Positions 48,745 through 59,617 of a DNA stretch of 64,000 bases are shown piece after piece (the first letter of the stretch is position 1; each line of letters opens with the position of its first letter). The DNA lies in the NCBI GenBank assembly GCA_964036155.1, contig OZ038423.1:75035249-75099248 (forward strand), in the 5' to 3' direction. The DNA is from Diploscapter coronatus (lineage: Eukaryota > Nematoda > Chromadorea > Rhabditida > Rhabditidae). Under the pieces are notes generated by a model. That model was given only the letters and a program-made list of their open reading frames with translations. It made no database searches and was not told the DNA's origin. Both the position numbers and the translations under genes were made by a program.

Positions 48745-50326
48745 TCACTTTTCCAGTTTTGCTTCTTCCATCTCGCACTTGGCGTTCTGTATGATGGTCG
48801 TCGACTTGATGAGTTTCTCCCTGATTTTCTTCATTTTCTCCGACTTTCCGTGCGTTCGAGTCCCGTAGTGTTCCTCGAGTTTTTCGGTTAGACCCTTCGA
48901 CGTATTCGCGACCTGAGAATTGAATTTTCTTGGCCTGCAACTTTCAGCGGATGTCACACGCATACAACTGTATTTGTTAACGGTTCTTTCTCATTTCACT
49001 ACCTTTCCTCTACTCACAGCCTCCTCATTTGTTGGCAATTACAGCCGTATGTGCATGTTATCCACCGTCAAATAAAGCAAGTCATTATTTTGTTGTCAAA
49101 CTCACGGATTTCTTGAACCCCAAGAGCGTGAACTGTTCGTAGATGGAACTCATCTTGCCGCAATTCATCGAGATGCAGACGCTCCTCAAAACGTCAGTCA
49201 CGAAGGGAATCGAGGAGTGGTGTGGATGAGTGCTGTCCTGCAAACGAAGTGATATTTGGCCATAAAGCGTCGAGGAAGAATAATGGTTATTTCACACGAA
49301 AATTCACCGCCTCCAGTATTTCCTCATAACATGGAGGAAATCGAAAGAAAAAGACAACTCTCGTACCGATCTTATCTGCACATTTGAAGGTGGGACCACG
49401 TAATGTAATTTTGTGTAAGGAAAAACTGGTTACGGTCGGTGTATTTTTGTAGACGCATCGTTCGTGTAGAGCGAACAGCTCGTTGTGGGACACGTTCCTG
49501 GTGTAGGTGGTGAGACTGCGAGTGGCTCTGTCGTAGATGCTCTCCTCGACCACTGGCACAATGCGGATCTCCGTCAGACGCGACACCCAACGGGGAATAC
49601 GCTTCAGGATTGAACTACCTAAACAATCGATTATTTTGTCTAGGAAATTAAAAGATAAATCGATCAGAATAAGACAAGGGGCAAATACTATTTGATGACC
49701 TGCACTTTACTAAATGACGGACTGTTTCTCTATTTTCTTGAGAAAAAGTATTAGTGGCGCGGAACCAAGAGATTATCGGGAACTAGTGCATGCAAAGGAA
49801 ACGCTTTAACAGTTTCGTTTGCTCTTCATTGAACACACTATTTCATTGTTGAGTTTGCTTGTTCCCTCTATTCTCGAATAACCTCTTCTTGCGCGCTGAC
49901 GATATAGTTTAGAAACAATCCCTCTACCATTTAACAAATTCAGGTTGTTAGTTGGCAAAATGAAGGTCGTGAAAAATGAGCTGCTTTTCAAAGAAATCTC
50001 TCATGCTTTTGAATCAAAATATTCGAAAAAATTAGGCATATTTCGAGTTTTTTTTTTGAAAATTTCACTTTGAATACGTTTTCAAAAATGACGAAATCTC
50101 CCACCTTCCTTGACGATGAGTTTCTTGGTGACGATGCTGCTGTTTGTGATTCGTCGCTCCAGAACGTCCTCGGACAAAATGTGCTTCGAATGTGAGTTTG
50201 GGTAGCTGAAAATAAAAACAAAACGATTGAAAAAGATTTAAAATTGTCGTACCGATCCCAGAAGACGGACGCGACTTCATCCGAAGAATATGGGAACGTC
50301 GAGGAAGGGGCCGACCACCATTTCAT
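48745..50326 (-). CDS. PRELID1: PRELI/MSF1 domain mitochondrial lipid-transfer protein
   Basis: PRELI proteins shuttle phosphatidic acid across the mitochondrial intermembrane space with a TRIAP/Mdm35 partner. Five exons close in frame to 219 aa: 50326-50253, 50205-50105, 49618-49434, 49237-49106 and 48912-48745. Marks: EVASVFWDRYPNSHSKHILS, EDVLERRIT, KRIPRWVSRL, VPVVEESIYDRATRSLTTYT, RNVSHNELFALHERCVY and FTLLGFKKSVANTSKGLTEK; the C-terminus is a charged helix (EKMKKIREKLIKSTTIIQNA). PRELID1 is favoured over PRELID3 by the YPNSHSKHILSEDV block, but this is by eye. The acceptor ATTTCAG is one base from the ATG, so trans-splicing is likely. Confidence 0.9.
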
Positions 50327-50827
50327 CCTGAAATCCGCCACTGCAATATGCGACTAATGTCCAAAAATAAGGTACCGGGTGCGAAAGAGTGAAGAGTCTT
50401 TCTTCACTAAACACTCTCGTTTCGCATCGAGTGGGCAGGGTTTTCGGTCGCTCAGTTTTAGGAGAAAAGCGCTCGCAAATCTGTTCCATCGCAATGGTTC
50501 AATTTTCTTCGAACTCTCGTCGCGTGTTTCTCTCGCTGAGTGCATTTCCCACGCGGTTTCGCGAATTTCTCCCCATTGAAACACACAATTTTAGTCGCAT
50601 AATGCAGACCGCAAAATTAATTTTTAAAAATCCGAAAAATCCGGGAAAAATCGAAAAAAGGAGATCCAGTAATCTAGTGTTTTGTGCAAAGTGGTTTCTC
50701 ACAACGCGATTTACGAGCACCTGTAAGTAGAGCGCAGAGTAAGAAAAATCGCGCGCAGTTGTGTCTGTTTGAATTTTTCGATTCTCAATGTTCACCAAGT
50801 TGCCGATTTTCAGGGTCGTCGTTCGAA
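50327..50827. promoter_or_regulatory. Divergent intergenic region, PRELID1 / zwilch
   Basis: Only 501 bp separates the PRELID1 start (minus) from the zwilch start (plus), so both promoters should lie here. Mixed open frames in it are unsupported. No specific factor site was recognised. Confidence 0.5.
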
Positions 50828-53800
50828 ATGTCGACGAAGCAGAAAAAGCTGACGACTAGCTGCCTGCAAAAGGCCGGCAAGGAGGGAATCAAGTTTGTGA
50901 GTTTTTCAAACGGAAAAATGGCAATTTTCGGAGAAAATGGGAAAACATTGCAGATGGACAGCTACCGTGTGCGACTCGTTGCGGTTGCAGAGACGCCGAT
51001 CTTCCAGGACGCGGGGCTCAAAGCCGAACAGATGTTGCTGATCGACGAGTGGCCTGATCAGGAGGGCGACACTACGCTCGTTAATACCGTCAGTTCGGTT
51101 CATTATTGTTTTTAGGAACAAGATACTGCAATTCTAGACTTTCTGGAGGAATATAAATAATCGAACTTATTTCAGAGAGGCGACACGATGGCACAGCGCA
51201 CGATGGACGTGGACATGGAAGACACCGTCTCTGGGCCGCTGCAGTTCTCCTTCATCTCGCTCGAGCAGCTCAAGAAGAACACCAAATGTGAGGCAGAAGT
51301 AGTTCCGGGGTTGTTGAAGGAAGGATCGTAGCATCAGTGGTCAGATAATGCAAACCCAAACTCCCTTACGTTAAATCGGCTTCAACAGCTCGGAATCACA
51401 GGGGCGAGTGGGATTCCGACCCCAATTCTTCAATATTCAAGTTCGTCTCGCCCCTGCTCTGAGTATTTCGCAAGAAAACCTAAATGAATAACTTAAACTA
51501 TTGAGTCGACCCCGCGCTGCTGAGTTTCACTGACGATTCTGAGCTGACGACGAGCTACTTCGACTGCAATCCGCTGTCCCACAGCGAGGCTCTGAATGTG
51601 TCCAATGTGTAAGAAAAAACCTCTTTGGCTTTTGTAATGCTAACCCTTTTTCCGAAATTACTTGACCTTCAAAGTTTTTTAGATTGATAGCGTACTAAAT
51701 TTTCCTGGAAGAATTGTTCCTAAAATAGAATTTTAGCTTCGCGTGCCAGCGTGACAAACTCAAGTCCCTCCTGGACAACTCGCTCTTCGCTCTGCCTCTG
51801 CAAATCGCTTGCTCCTCCCCGCGACTCAATTTCGTCTTCCTAGGACAGGCAAGAATTATACAAATTAGAAATAAATATCAAACCACAAAAAATTTTTTTT
51901 AGGAAAAATTCAAGTCTTTCTTCTACACCCACACTTTTTGACATAACTCGCCACTTTCTCAGATGAAAAACCATGAGATGAATATTTCGATTATTCCAAT
52001 GTTTGCAGAACAAGTACGCGGCAGAGTTGCCGTACACCTGCTGGACCCGTCTGCTGGGCTACCACTCCCCGTCCGTATTCAACCTCGTCCAGCTCCTTTC
52101 CCTCAAATTCCACAAAATCGCCACACCCAGATTCACCGTCCACACTGCTTATGATGTAACTGCACATTTTCTGGAAATAACCCTAAATTTATCGAATACT
52201 GATCACAGAATCAAATTATAATTCATTCTAATTTCTCATACTGTAAAATCTAAAATGGAGGACATGGACTTCTGCTTTTCGATTCCTAAATTTTCGAGAA
52301 AAAAAATTCGAATTTTCAATCCACCATAACTCTTCATCTAATGATCGTAATCACTTCAAATCAGAACTAAATTCACTCTAAAGAACGTTATATAGCACTT
52401 CCGAAGATGATATGAGTTGGGTAATGAATTGTTCTGACACTTTGGAGAGTGGACTTCTATTATAGAAGATTTCTATTTTAGACTTTACGATAAATATTCT
52501 TTGGAGTTTAGAAAGAAAAAGATAACGGCAATAAAATTTGAATTCAGCTGCTGGCTCCATTCGGCCACGCCTCGAAGGAGTGCTATCCTGCCAAATTGAT
52601 TCTGGAGATGCAATGGACGAGCAAGGATCAGGAACGCCCCTCGACAGTGATCACTCAGGGCGCCACGGGCAAGTTGACGTTGTCTCCGGGCAGTGGGGAT
52701 GTCAGAGTCGCGGGGTATCTCGGGTACAACACGCTCACTAGAATTTTGGTAGGTTGACACTTAGGAATTTTCTTGAACTTTCAGAAAACTTTGTATGCCT
52801 TGAAATACCAAAAATACTCGAGAATTTTCAACAAGTGCAGAACTACTTCTTTTTCAATTTTGGCAATGTCTTCAAAAAATTTGCAGAACCTGACGGACGC
52901 CCTGTTGCGCAAAGACCCGTCTCTGATCAGGTGGCCCGAGGCAGCGGACTCGAAGCAGGTGCAGCGCAATTTGGAGAAGCTGCTCCGAAGCAGCAAGTTG
53001 AGAGGCAACAACCCGATGGACTCGACTGCATTCACCTCTGCGTCGACCACGTTGCCCTCCAGCGGCACTGATATTTTGGCCCAAGGACAGGGTGAGATAT
53101 TTCTTGAACTAAAATAGGGCATTTCGGATAGCTTCGTCTATCGCAACATGATTAGGGAGGATTATATTTTAACAAAATTTCCAGGAACTGATTTCGACTT
53201 CACTGAGCAGCTGTGGACGATTCTGAAGGACTGCGGCTCGCTGGATGAAGTGATTTGCTGCCTGGAGACGGTGTTTGCTGCCATTCAGGAGGGAAATGTC
53301 AAGACCATGGCACGAATAGGGGAGTCCGACTAATTGATCATTTATTGATTTGCAGCTTCGCCCTGACAACAACTCTACAGTGGCCCGTCTGATCCGCGCG
53401 AAGCAGTCCAACGACCTGCATCTGCCCACTCTCGAGCCCCTCTCCACTATGCTCATCTTCCTCGAACTCGGCATCGACCGATTCATGGCGTGAGGCGTTT
53501 TGAAGGGATTATTAGAGATTTATGAAATCCTGAATTTTGTAAAACGATTTCAAAATATAACTGAGATAGAATTGAATTTGAAGATCTGTTTCGAAGCAGG
53601 CTTGTCAAAAATAAGTGCCTAATTGTAAGGTTCAATCCTAGCCTCCATCAGGGAACCTTATTTTTAGAGGGCATGTGTGGGTGTATCAATTATTTTTACA
53701 TCTAAAATATCGGAAATGCAGAGATGACATGGTCGATCCTGCACATGCTTTGGGTGTTAGCGGCGAAATTAGTCTCTTTCAGACAGATTTTGATCACGTC

Positions 53801-54952
53801 TATTTCCAAATTAATTACGAGATTTTTTGCTAGAATTTCGTCTATCTTTGATTTATAAATTCGAGGATGAAACTAAAAAACAATGAAATATGAATATTCA
53901 GCGAAATGAACGAGCTGTACCGGACGATGCAGTCGATCCCGTTCTCGGACGTGGCTGCCTTCCAGGACTCCCTGCAACAGACCAGCTTCCCCTGCTTGGC
54001 TGGGTTGAAGGGGTCCAGCTTCTCGAATGTCGCTAGCAGGGCGCTCATTCTCGTTCCGCTGTATCAGGTATGGCATTTTTACGAAGTATCTGAAATTTCA
54101 CATCAGTTGAAGTAAAACGCGTTCTCGGGTTTAAAGAATGTGTTGGTTCTAGAATTTTAGATACCCAGATTTGATAAACTTATTTTGCAGACCTACGTGA
54201 CGATGGCCGAACTGCACAACGTGCTCGCGTCGAATGCCTATCCCATGAAGTCGCTCTTGAAGTAAGAAACTAAGAAATTTTTAAACAAAACCGTAAATTT
54301 CAGGTTGGTGATGGCGAAATACGCAGCCACGTTCAAGGCGGGCAATCTGAATCCGACGAGCTATGTCTTCGAGCTCAAGCTCAAGGTCATCGACCTCAAT
54401 CAGGAGTACATGAAACGGTAAAGTTTGAGAAAAAAAAATCAATTCGCAATAAAATAATAGGTTTTTAGAAGAAAATCTTTCTAAAATATATCTGAAGATT
54501 AATGATATTCAGCCACATTCCGTACAAATGGACAAAGGAGGCCGTGTTCACCCCGACGAGTGGAGGCCCGCCAATTCGCACGATCACCAACTTCACGAGC
54601 CAGAACAGACTCAAGTACCTGGAAGCGGTCAACGGGGCCATGCAGCAACCCGCTGACTCGATCAAGGAGAAGGAGGGTGATGGGGTGATTTTTATCCTGC
54701 AATAAAAGCATATTTGAATATCGAACAACTTGCAAAACAACACACCCAGGTTTGTAGTAGATTTACGCCGAGAATTCTCAACAAAACTCGTTTTACGCTC
54801 TAAAACGTTCCCGTTTGTTTCCTTTTGTCTTATTTTGAAAGATTAACATATTTCAGTCGATTAGCGAAGTCTGGACGTCGTACCTCGGCACGTTCACGGT
54901 GATCAGCTACATTCCAACAGATGAGCACATTTTGAAGGCCTGGAACAATTAG
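50828..54952 (+). CDS. zwl-1: Zwilch, RZZ kinetochore complex subunit
   Basis: Zwilch, with Rod and Zw10, recruits dynein and Mad1/Mad2 to unattached kinetochores. Fifteen exons close in frame to 653 aa: 50828-50896, 50954-51088, 51176-51287, 51506-51608, 51737-51848, 52009-52155, 52548-52748, 52887-53091, 53185-53309, 53356-53489, 53902-54067, 54191-54261, 54304-54417, 54513-54684 and 54857-54952. Family blocks: GTDFDFTEQLWTILKDCGSL, CLETVFAAIQEGNVKTM, NNSTVARLIRAKQSND and STMLIFLELGIDRFMAEMNE. The first intron (57 bp, GTGAGT to TTGCAG) is open and in frame, so it could be mistaken for coding. The introns after 51848 (CAG|GCAAGA) and 53309 (ATG|GCACGA) appear to use GC donors. Confidence 0.9.
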
Positions 54953-55341
54953 GCGCAACAATCATTCTTGTTCTTCTTTGTAAATTCTAAATACCGTATC
55001 TTTTCTCGATTTTTTTGAAAGATTGGTAATCGGTAACATTCACTTACTAAAAGGGTTTTTTTCGTAAAATAACACCGTAATTCCTGATTTTTGTAAGGAC
55101 TACGGCAACTCGTGTGGTATTTTTACACACCGGTGAAGAGCTTTACATTCGGTTTTCCCAGACATTATTCCTCTGGACGGCATTTCCCCGGCCTGATTTT
55201 ATACTTGGCAATTTAAAATAAATTATACGGGATTTTAGATATATTTATCAGTTGCTTGAAGATTTAGACGTCTTATCGTCGGAATATTTTATTGTCTTTG
55301 AAGAAAAAGATAAGGTTTTTTTTTCAAAAATCTTTTCCAGA
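54953..55341. other. Short intercistronic region
   Basis: 389 bp between two same-strand genes, ending in a strong TTTTCCAG acceptor one base before the next ATG. This is compatible with operon-type trans-splicing of the downstream gene. Confidence 0.5.
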
Positions 55342-56974
55342 ATGGCCCAGAGAAAATCGGTCCCTAATTTGGAAGCAGGAAGTTTGTTGGACGCAGACAC
55401 GAGTACTCTGCTGACGATCGGTCGTTCCTGTGAGCTGCAGGCCTACGAAATCGAGCACATGTTCTATGGATATTCGCCCAGAGGACTCGCTGATCAGAGT
55501 ACGCTGTTTTTTAAGAAATTACTGGCTAATAAAAGGTCTGCCAGATCTGCGGCGCCATCTTTTTGCTCATAAACATACTTGAGACTTTTCCACCGCAGCT
55601 GCGGTGCAGTGGCCAAATTTACAAAAAAAAAGTCGCAAGTCTGCTCATAAGTCAATATCATTTGTTCTTATCATTAGATTTTCTAACTGCGTGATTAGTT
55701 CAAGTTTCAGTTTACAACTCGAACGTGGACGCGTGGAGCGAAGTGGTCGGCACGAGAATGAAGAACCCAGCCTGGCTCAACCAAATGCATCCGGTTGGAG
55801 AATTTCATACATGCAGATTTCGTATTTTCAAGGAATTCAGAAATTCCGAGACCGCCTCAATCAGAGTGAACTTGCCAAAATCTTGTTCAAAGCCGAAAAC
55901 GGATACTTCGAGAAGAAGTACAATCTGATGACGGTAATAAACGATTTATTTTCTTGAGAGGATATTATTTTCAGGAGCTGTTGGTGCTAGTCCTGAAAGT
56001 GCCTGTGTGTGTGACGCTGCCCTGTCACGAACTCTGCAGGGAGAAGCAGATCGAATGGGAGAGGGTAGAGAAATTTGATTTTTATGATGGATGAAAATCA
56101 TTTCTTTAGACCGGTCTACCTTTCGAAGAATTCGATGCCTCAAAACGCTGCAAGAGCCTCGAGTTGCAAATCGCCAAGGTAGGTATTGCTTTTGAAAAAA
56201 AACGAGTAAGTGAAATCCAACTTTACTGAAACTAGGATGAAAAAATTACAAAGTAGGACTGATAAATCTGGCTCACTTCTGAAAAATAGAATCTTTAAAT
56301 AATATCAATTTTGCAGTTGCGTTTCGACATCGCGGACCTCGACGACAAAATCGGCGAATTGGAGGATTGTCTCGAAGTGATGAATGCCTGGGATCAGGTG
56401 GGCGGAAAATGATTGGAGATATCCCTAGGAATTCGGAATTTCAAACAATTTTAGCTTTTATGCGCAGACCTATACAGGGCGTAAGCTATACCCGTTCGAT
56501 CGTACTTCTTTTTATCAAAAATACTCGGCCAAGTCTGTTGCGTATCCCCCTATGTATCAAATTTCTACAGAAAGTTTTCGATTTGCGTAATCACCTCTTA
56601 TCGTTTTGTTTCGGTTGAAGATCTGTCTATGATGCACTTTTATAGGATCAAACTTAGATAAACTTTCAGCCAAAATAGAAGAATATAAGGGAGGGGGCAC
56701 GAAATACCAAATTTTTCTATAGAAAAATGATACACAAGAGAGGGTACGTAGTTGAGATCTGGCTTAAGCTCTGCGCCCAGGGTCTGTATGGGATTGAACC
56801 GACGACATGAAAGAATGCATAGCCTAGTACAATTTATTCCAGAGTCTAGAAAAGGAGAGGAATTCTGCGAAAGACGTACACGCGCTGACCAAATCCACTG
56901 AAGCCCTCAGCATCGGTAGGAGTGCAGACGACAGCGAGAATGTGCCCCCGCAAGAAATCGCGCCGATCGATTAG
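55342..56974 (+). CDS. Unrecognised protein with C-terminal coiled coil
   Basis: Seven exons close in frame to 234 aa: 55342-55498, 55711-55793, 55841-55933, 55975-56064, 56110-56178, 56317-56397 and 56843-56974. The N-terminal part includes LLTIGRSCELQAYEIEHMFY, WSEVVGTRMKNPAWLNQMHP and LAKILFKAENGYFEKKYNLM, looking like a compact helical domain. A Cys-containing segment (LPCHELCREKQIEWER) precedes a heptad-like coil at about 156-191 (LRFDIADLDDKIGELEDCLE). The tail SADDSENVPPQEIAPID is acidic. It follows zwilch by 389 bp on the same strand. A kinetochore or cell-division role would be guilt by association only. No family recognised. Confidence 0.75.
55564..55650. mobile_element. Short TIR element, family 2, copy 2
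   Basis: In the first intron of the coiled-coil gene, a segment beginning GAGACTTTTCC and ending CGCAAGTCTG carries the palindromic core CACCGCAGCTGCGGTG. The direct repeat TGCTCATAA occurs at 55564-55572 and 55642-55650, a possible target-site duplication. It is related to 45113-45218. Confidence 0.5.
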
Positions 56975-57188
56975 GCCACGCCCACTTTTTCACAAGCTCA
57001 TTCGAATACAACAATTATACACATGTATTTTTCTCCATTTTAATCGAGCAAAATATGCTCATTCTTTGTATAAATTGACACTGCCAATCAGATCTCCAAA
57101 TTCATACAATTTCCATATCAATTATCTTCTCGTCTTTTTTAAATTGTAAAAAATTAATTTCAATGAAAAGACAAATCTCTCTTCATGC

Positions 57189-57194
57189 ACAAAA
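57189..57194 (+). terminator. Possible poly(A) signal of the coiled-coil gene
   Basis: AATAAA on the plus strand about 215 bp beyond the stop at 56974. The convergent POLE4-like gene ends at 57258. Confidence 0.45.
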
Positions 57195-57257
57195 TAAAGT
57201 TTATCGATTCTTTTTTAATTGTCAAAATATGAGATTTCACACACGTACAGGTTGAAT

Positions 57258-58608
57258 TTAGTCGTCAGAGGGAGGCGGCCAGAGTCCGTGATCGTTGTCC
57301 TCTGGATCCTCGGGATCTTGCAGGTCGGAATTTCCGGAATCTGACTCGAGGTCTTCCTCGCTTTCCTCCGTGTTTTCCTCTGTATTTTTCTGCTCAGGTT
57401 CAGGAGGTTCATACTGTTCCTGTTCCGGCTCAGGTTCTGCCTCGTCAAATTCGGCGTCCTTCAGACTCCCTGCTTCCGTCGTCTCATTCATCTCTGCATC
57501 TTCGTCGTTCTCTTGGCTCTCCATTTCGGGCTCTGAAAAATCGCGATTAAAACTTGGAAGAATGACCATGTTGAAAACCTTGATTTTCGTCCTGTTCCGC
57601 CTCTTCCTGGATACTTTCAGTGACCTGTTTGCGGAAATTCTTCGGAACGGTCTCTTTTTCCGGCCAGTCATCCAAAGCGTCCTCGAGAAAAGCGAACATC
57701 CAGTTGGTTTTGATCAGTTTGTCTGAAAACAATAATACACAAGTACATTTTTGAATCAAAATTACCGAGATCTTTCGCTTGAAGGGTCTTCCTCTTCTCG
57801 AGAACGGCCTGCGTGTGCATGTTCCTGGTCATTTGCTCGATGAACAGCTCGGTAGCTTTGGCGAGAATCCTCTGCGCTTCTCCAGTCATCGACATCGATG
57901 AAGGATCCATGCGATAGATCTTCTTGGTCTGAAAATTAAAAACGAGAATATTTGTCTTCTGTAAAGATAGAGGTAACTCTTTCTTTTATACAGAATTTCA
58001 ACTATTGGATCATAAATTGTGAAAGAATTTTATCTAACAAGGAATGTGCACAGTGTGTGTACAACGAGTCCTGCTTAAAATTGGTAGGAAAGTTAATTCG
58101 AGTACGCCGATAATGAATATCATGTTGAAAAACGCTCACCATGCTTTCTGCTTTCAGGATCTTCCATCAAAATTAACTCCTTTTTTATTTTGTGAAAATT
58201 AAAATGCAAAACCAGCTTACACCGTGAAAAGAGCATTGATATTGCAATTATTCGCTGCAGCAGCAAAGAGTAAGAAGGAAGACTTCAAAGTCAACTCCTA
58301 GAACAGGTGCACGATGGACACTTTTCAACATGATATTCGCTGTCCGAGTACTCGAGTGGACTTTCCTACCAATTTTGAGCAGGATCCGCTATTAACACTG
58401 TTTATGTTCCTTGTGAAGGGAAAGTTCGCTGAATGAATAAATTCGTGGAAAGGTGACTAAAACTAAAAGAAACATAGAGTCGGACCTTGCTGATCGGCAT
58501 TTTAGTCTTGAGGAGTGCATCGATTCGGTTGTCGATTTCGATCAGCTGCTCCTCCGTCAAACGGACCTCGTCTGTCTGCTTCTTTTTCTTCATCGAGCTC
58601 GGAGGCAT
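57258..58608 (-). CDS. POLE4: POLE4-like histone-fold protein with acidic tail
   Basis: Four exons close in frame to 234 aa: 58608-58486, 57928-57766, 57722-57579 and 57532-57258. A histone fold spans about residues 35-115: MPISKTKKIYRMDPSSMSMT, GEAQRILAKATELFIEQM, EKRKTLQAKDLDKLIKTN and MFAFLEDALDDW. The words KRKTLQ..DLD..I and FAFLE..LD match DNA polymerase epsilon subunit 4 better than NF-YC or CHRAC15. In that family the fold pairs with a second histone-fold subunit and binds DNA at forks or in chromatin remodelling. The last exon is a long Glu/Asp/Pro-rich tail (about 90 aa), much longer than usual. An acceptor TTTTCAG lies three bases before the ATG. Confidence 0.82.
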
Positions 58609-59617
58609 TTTTCTGAAAATTGAAGTTCTTGATGAAAATGAAATTAAAAAATCGAAAATTCAAAGTCAATTTGCCGCATTGCATAGATGCGTAAACGCAG
58701 TGCTCACCTTCTTTTTTTTTGAAAATAGCATGGAAAAAAGAGGATCGGAACTACAAGGGGCCCCTTCTTTTCGACTAATTTGTTTGTTTTTTTTTTCGCT
58801 TACATCTTTTCCTTCAAGTCTTACAACTCTCCTAAATTCTACAAGCACATACTCTGGTGCTAAAATCACAGCTTTCCCTTCAATCGGAATGATCTTCTGG
58901 TCTAATTTCCTTGGAAGACTCTATTCTCCTTAAAAGCCTCGATGAATTTGTTCGTTGTTGTACGGTCCAGTCCCCGTGCCTTTTCATGCTCTTTTCGACC
59001 GTCAGCTTCTTCCATTTCCGCTTTCCCTTTATTTCCGTTTCGGTCTCCGGTCTCTTTTGTATTGTCGCCGCTCTCGCTTTTTCTCGGTGTTAAATTTCAA
59101 CTGCACTTTTCATGTAATTTTTTCATTGAAAAAAGTTTTAGCAACAATTTTCCTATTTTTATAAGTTAGAGAAACTCAAATTCTTTTCAAATTTCAAATC
59201 TAGAAATAGCGGTCAAATAATTTATTTTCGAGAAAAACGATGAGCAATTGTACCATCAAAAGGCCATGAGATTATGACAAAAGACTCCACCCATTTTACC
59301 ATGGTTAAAGAGTTTACCAATCAGATACACACAGTAATACAAAGAAATACTAATCGACATGGCATTGTACTATAGAGTTTTCACAGAAAATGACCAATTG
59401 ATGGTATCATCAATGGCGAGGAAGAATCAAAGAGGGGACGTAATAAATAAACTACGATAAAGCTTCGCCCCTATTTGACAAATTCCTCGAGAATTGACGA
59501 TAAATGATATGTTTTGGAGGAATTGCGCTGCAATTTCTGGAAGGTGGACGACGAATTGGGAGTTTCGTGTGGTCGATCGAGCTACGGAAAAACACGAGCG
59601 AATAGTGAAAGTCAGCC
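58609..59617. other. Intergenic, no gene seen
   Basis: Pyrimidine-rich tracts around 58700-58990 and AT-rich DNA after that. Small frames on both strands overlap and lack support. Confidence 0.5.

Noticed and set aside
52538..52741. Plus-strand frame overlapping a zwilch exon
   Set aside because: Out of frame with the zwilch exon at 52548-52748, which reads with correct phase and splice sites on both sides.
53600..53665. GGTTCAATCC word on the plus strand, possible tRNA B box
   Set aside because: It lies in a zwilch intron and no cloverleaf can be drawn from the flanking sequence.
56760..56840. tRNA-like GGTTCAATCC box on the minus strand
   Set aside because: The would-be T arm and acceptor stem do not pair and no matching A box or anticodon arm is present.
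57295..57726. 143-codon Ser-rich frame on the plus strand
   Set aside because: It is the antisense shadow of the acidic tail and third exon of the POLE4-like gene.
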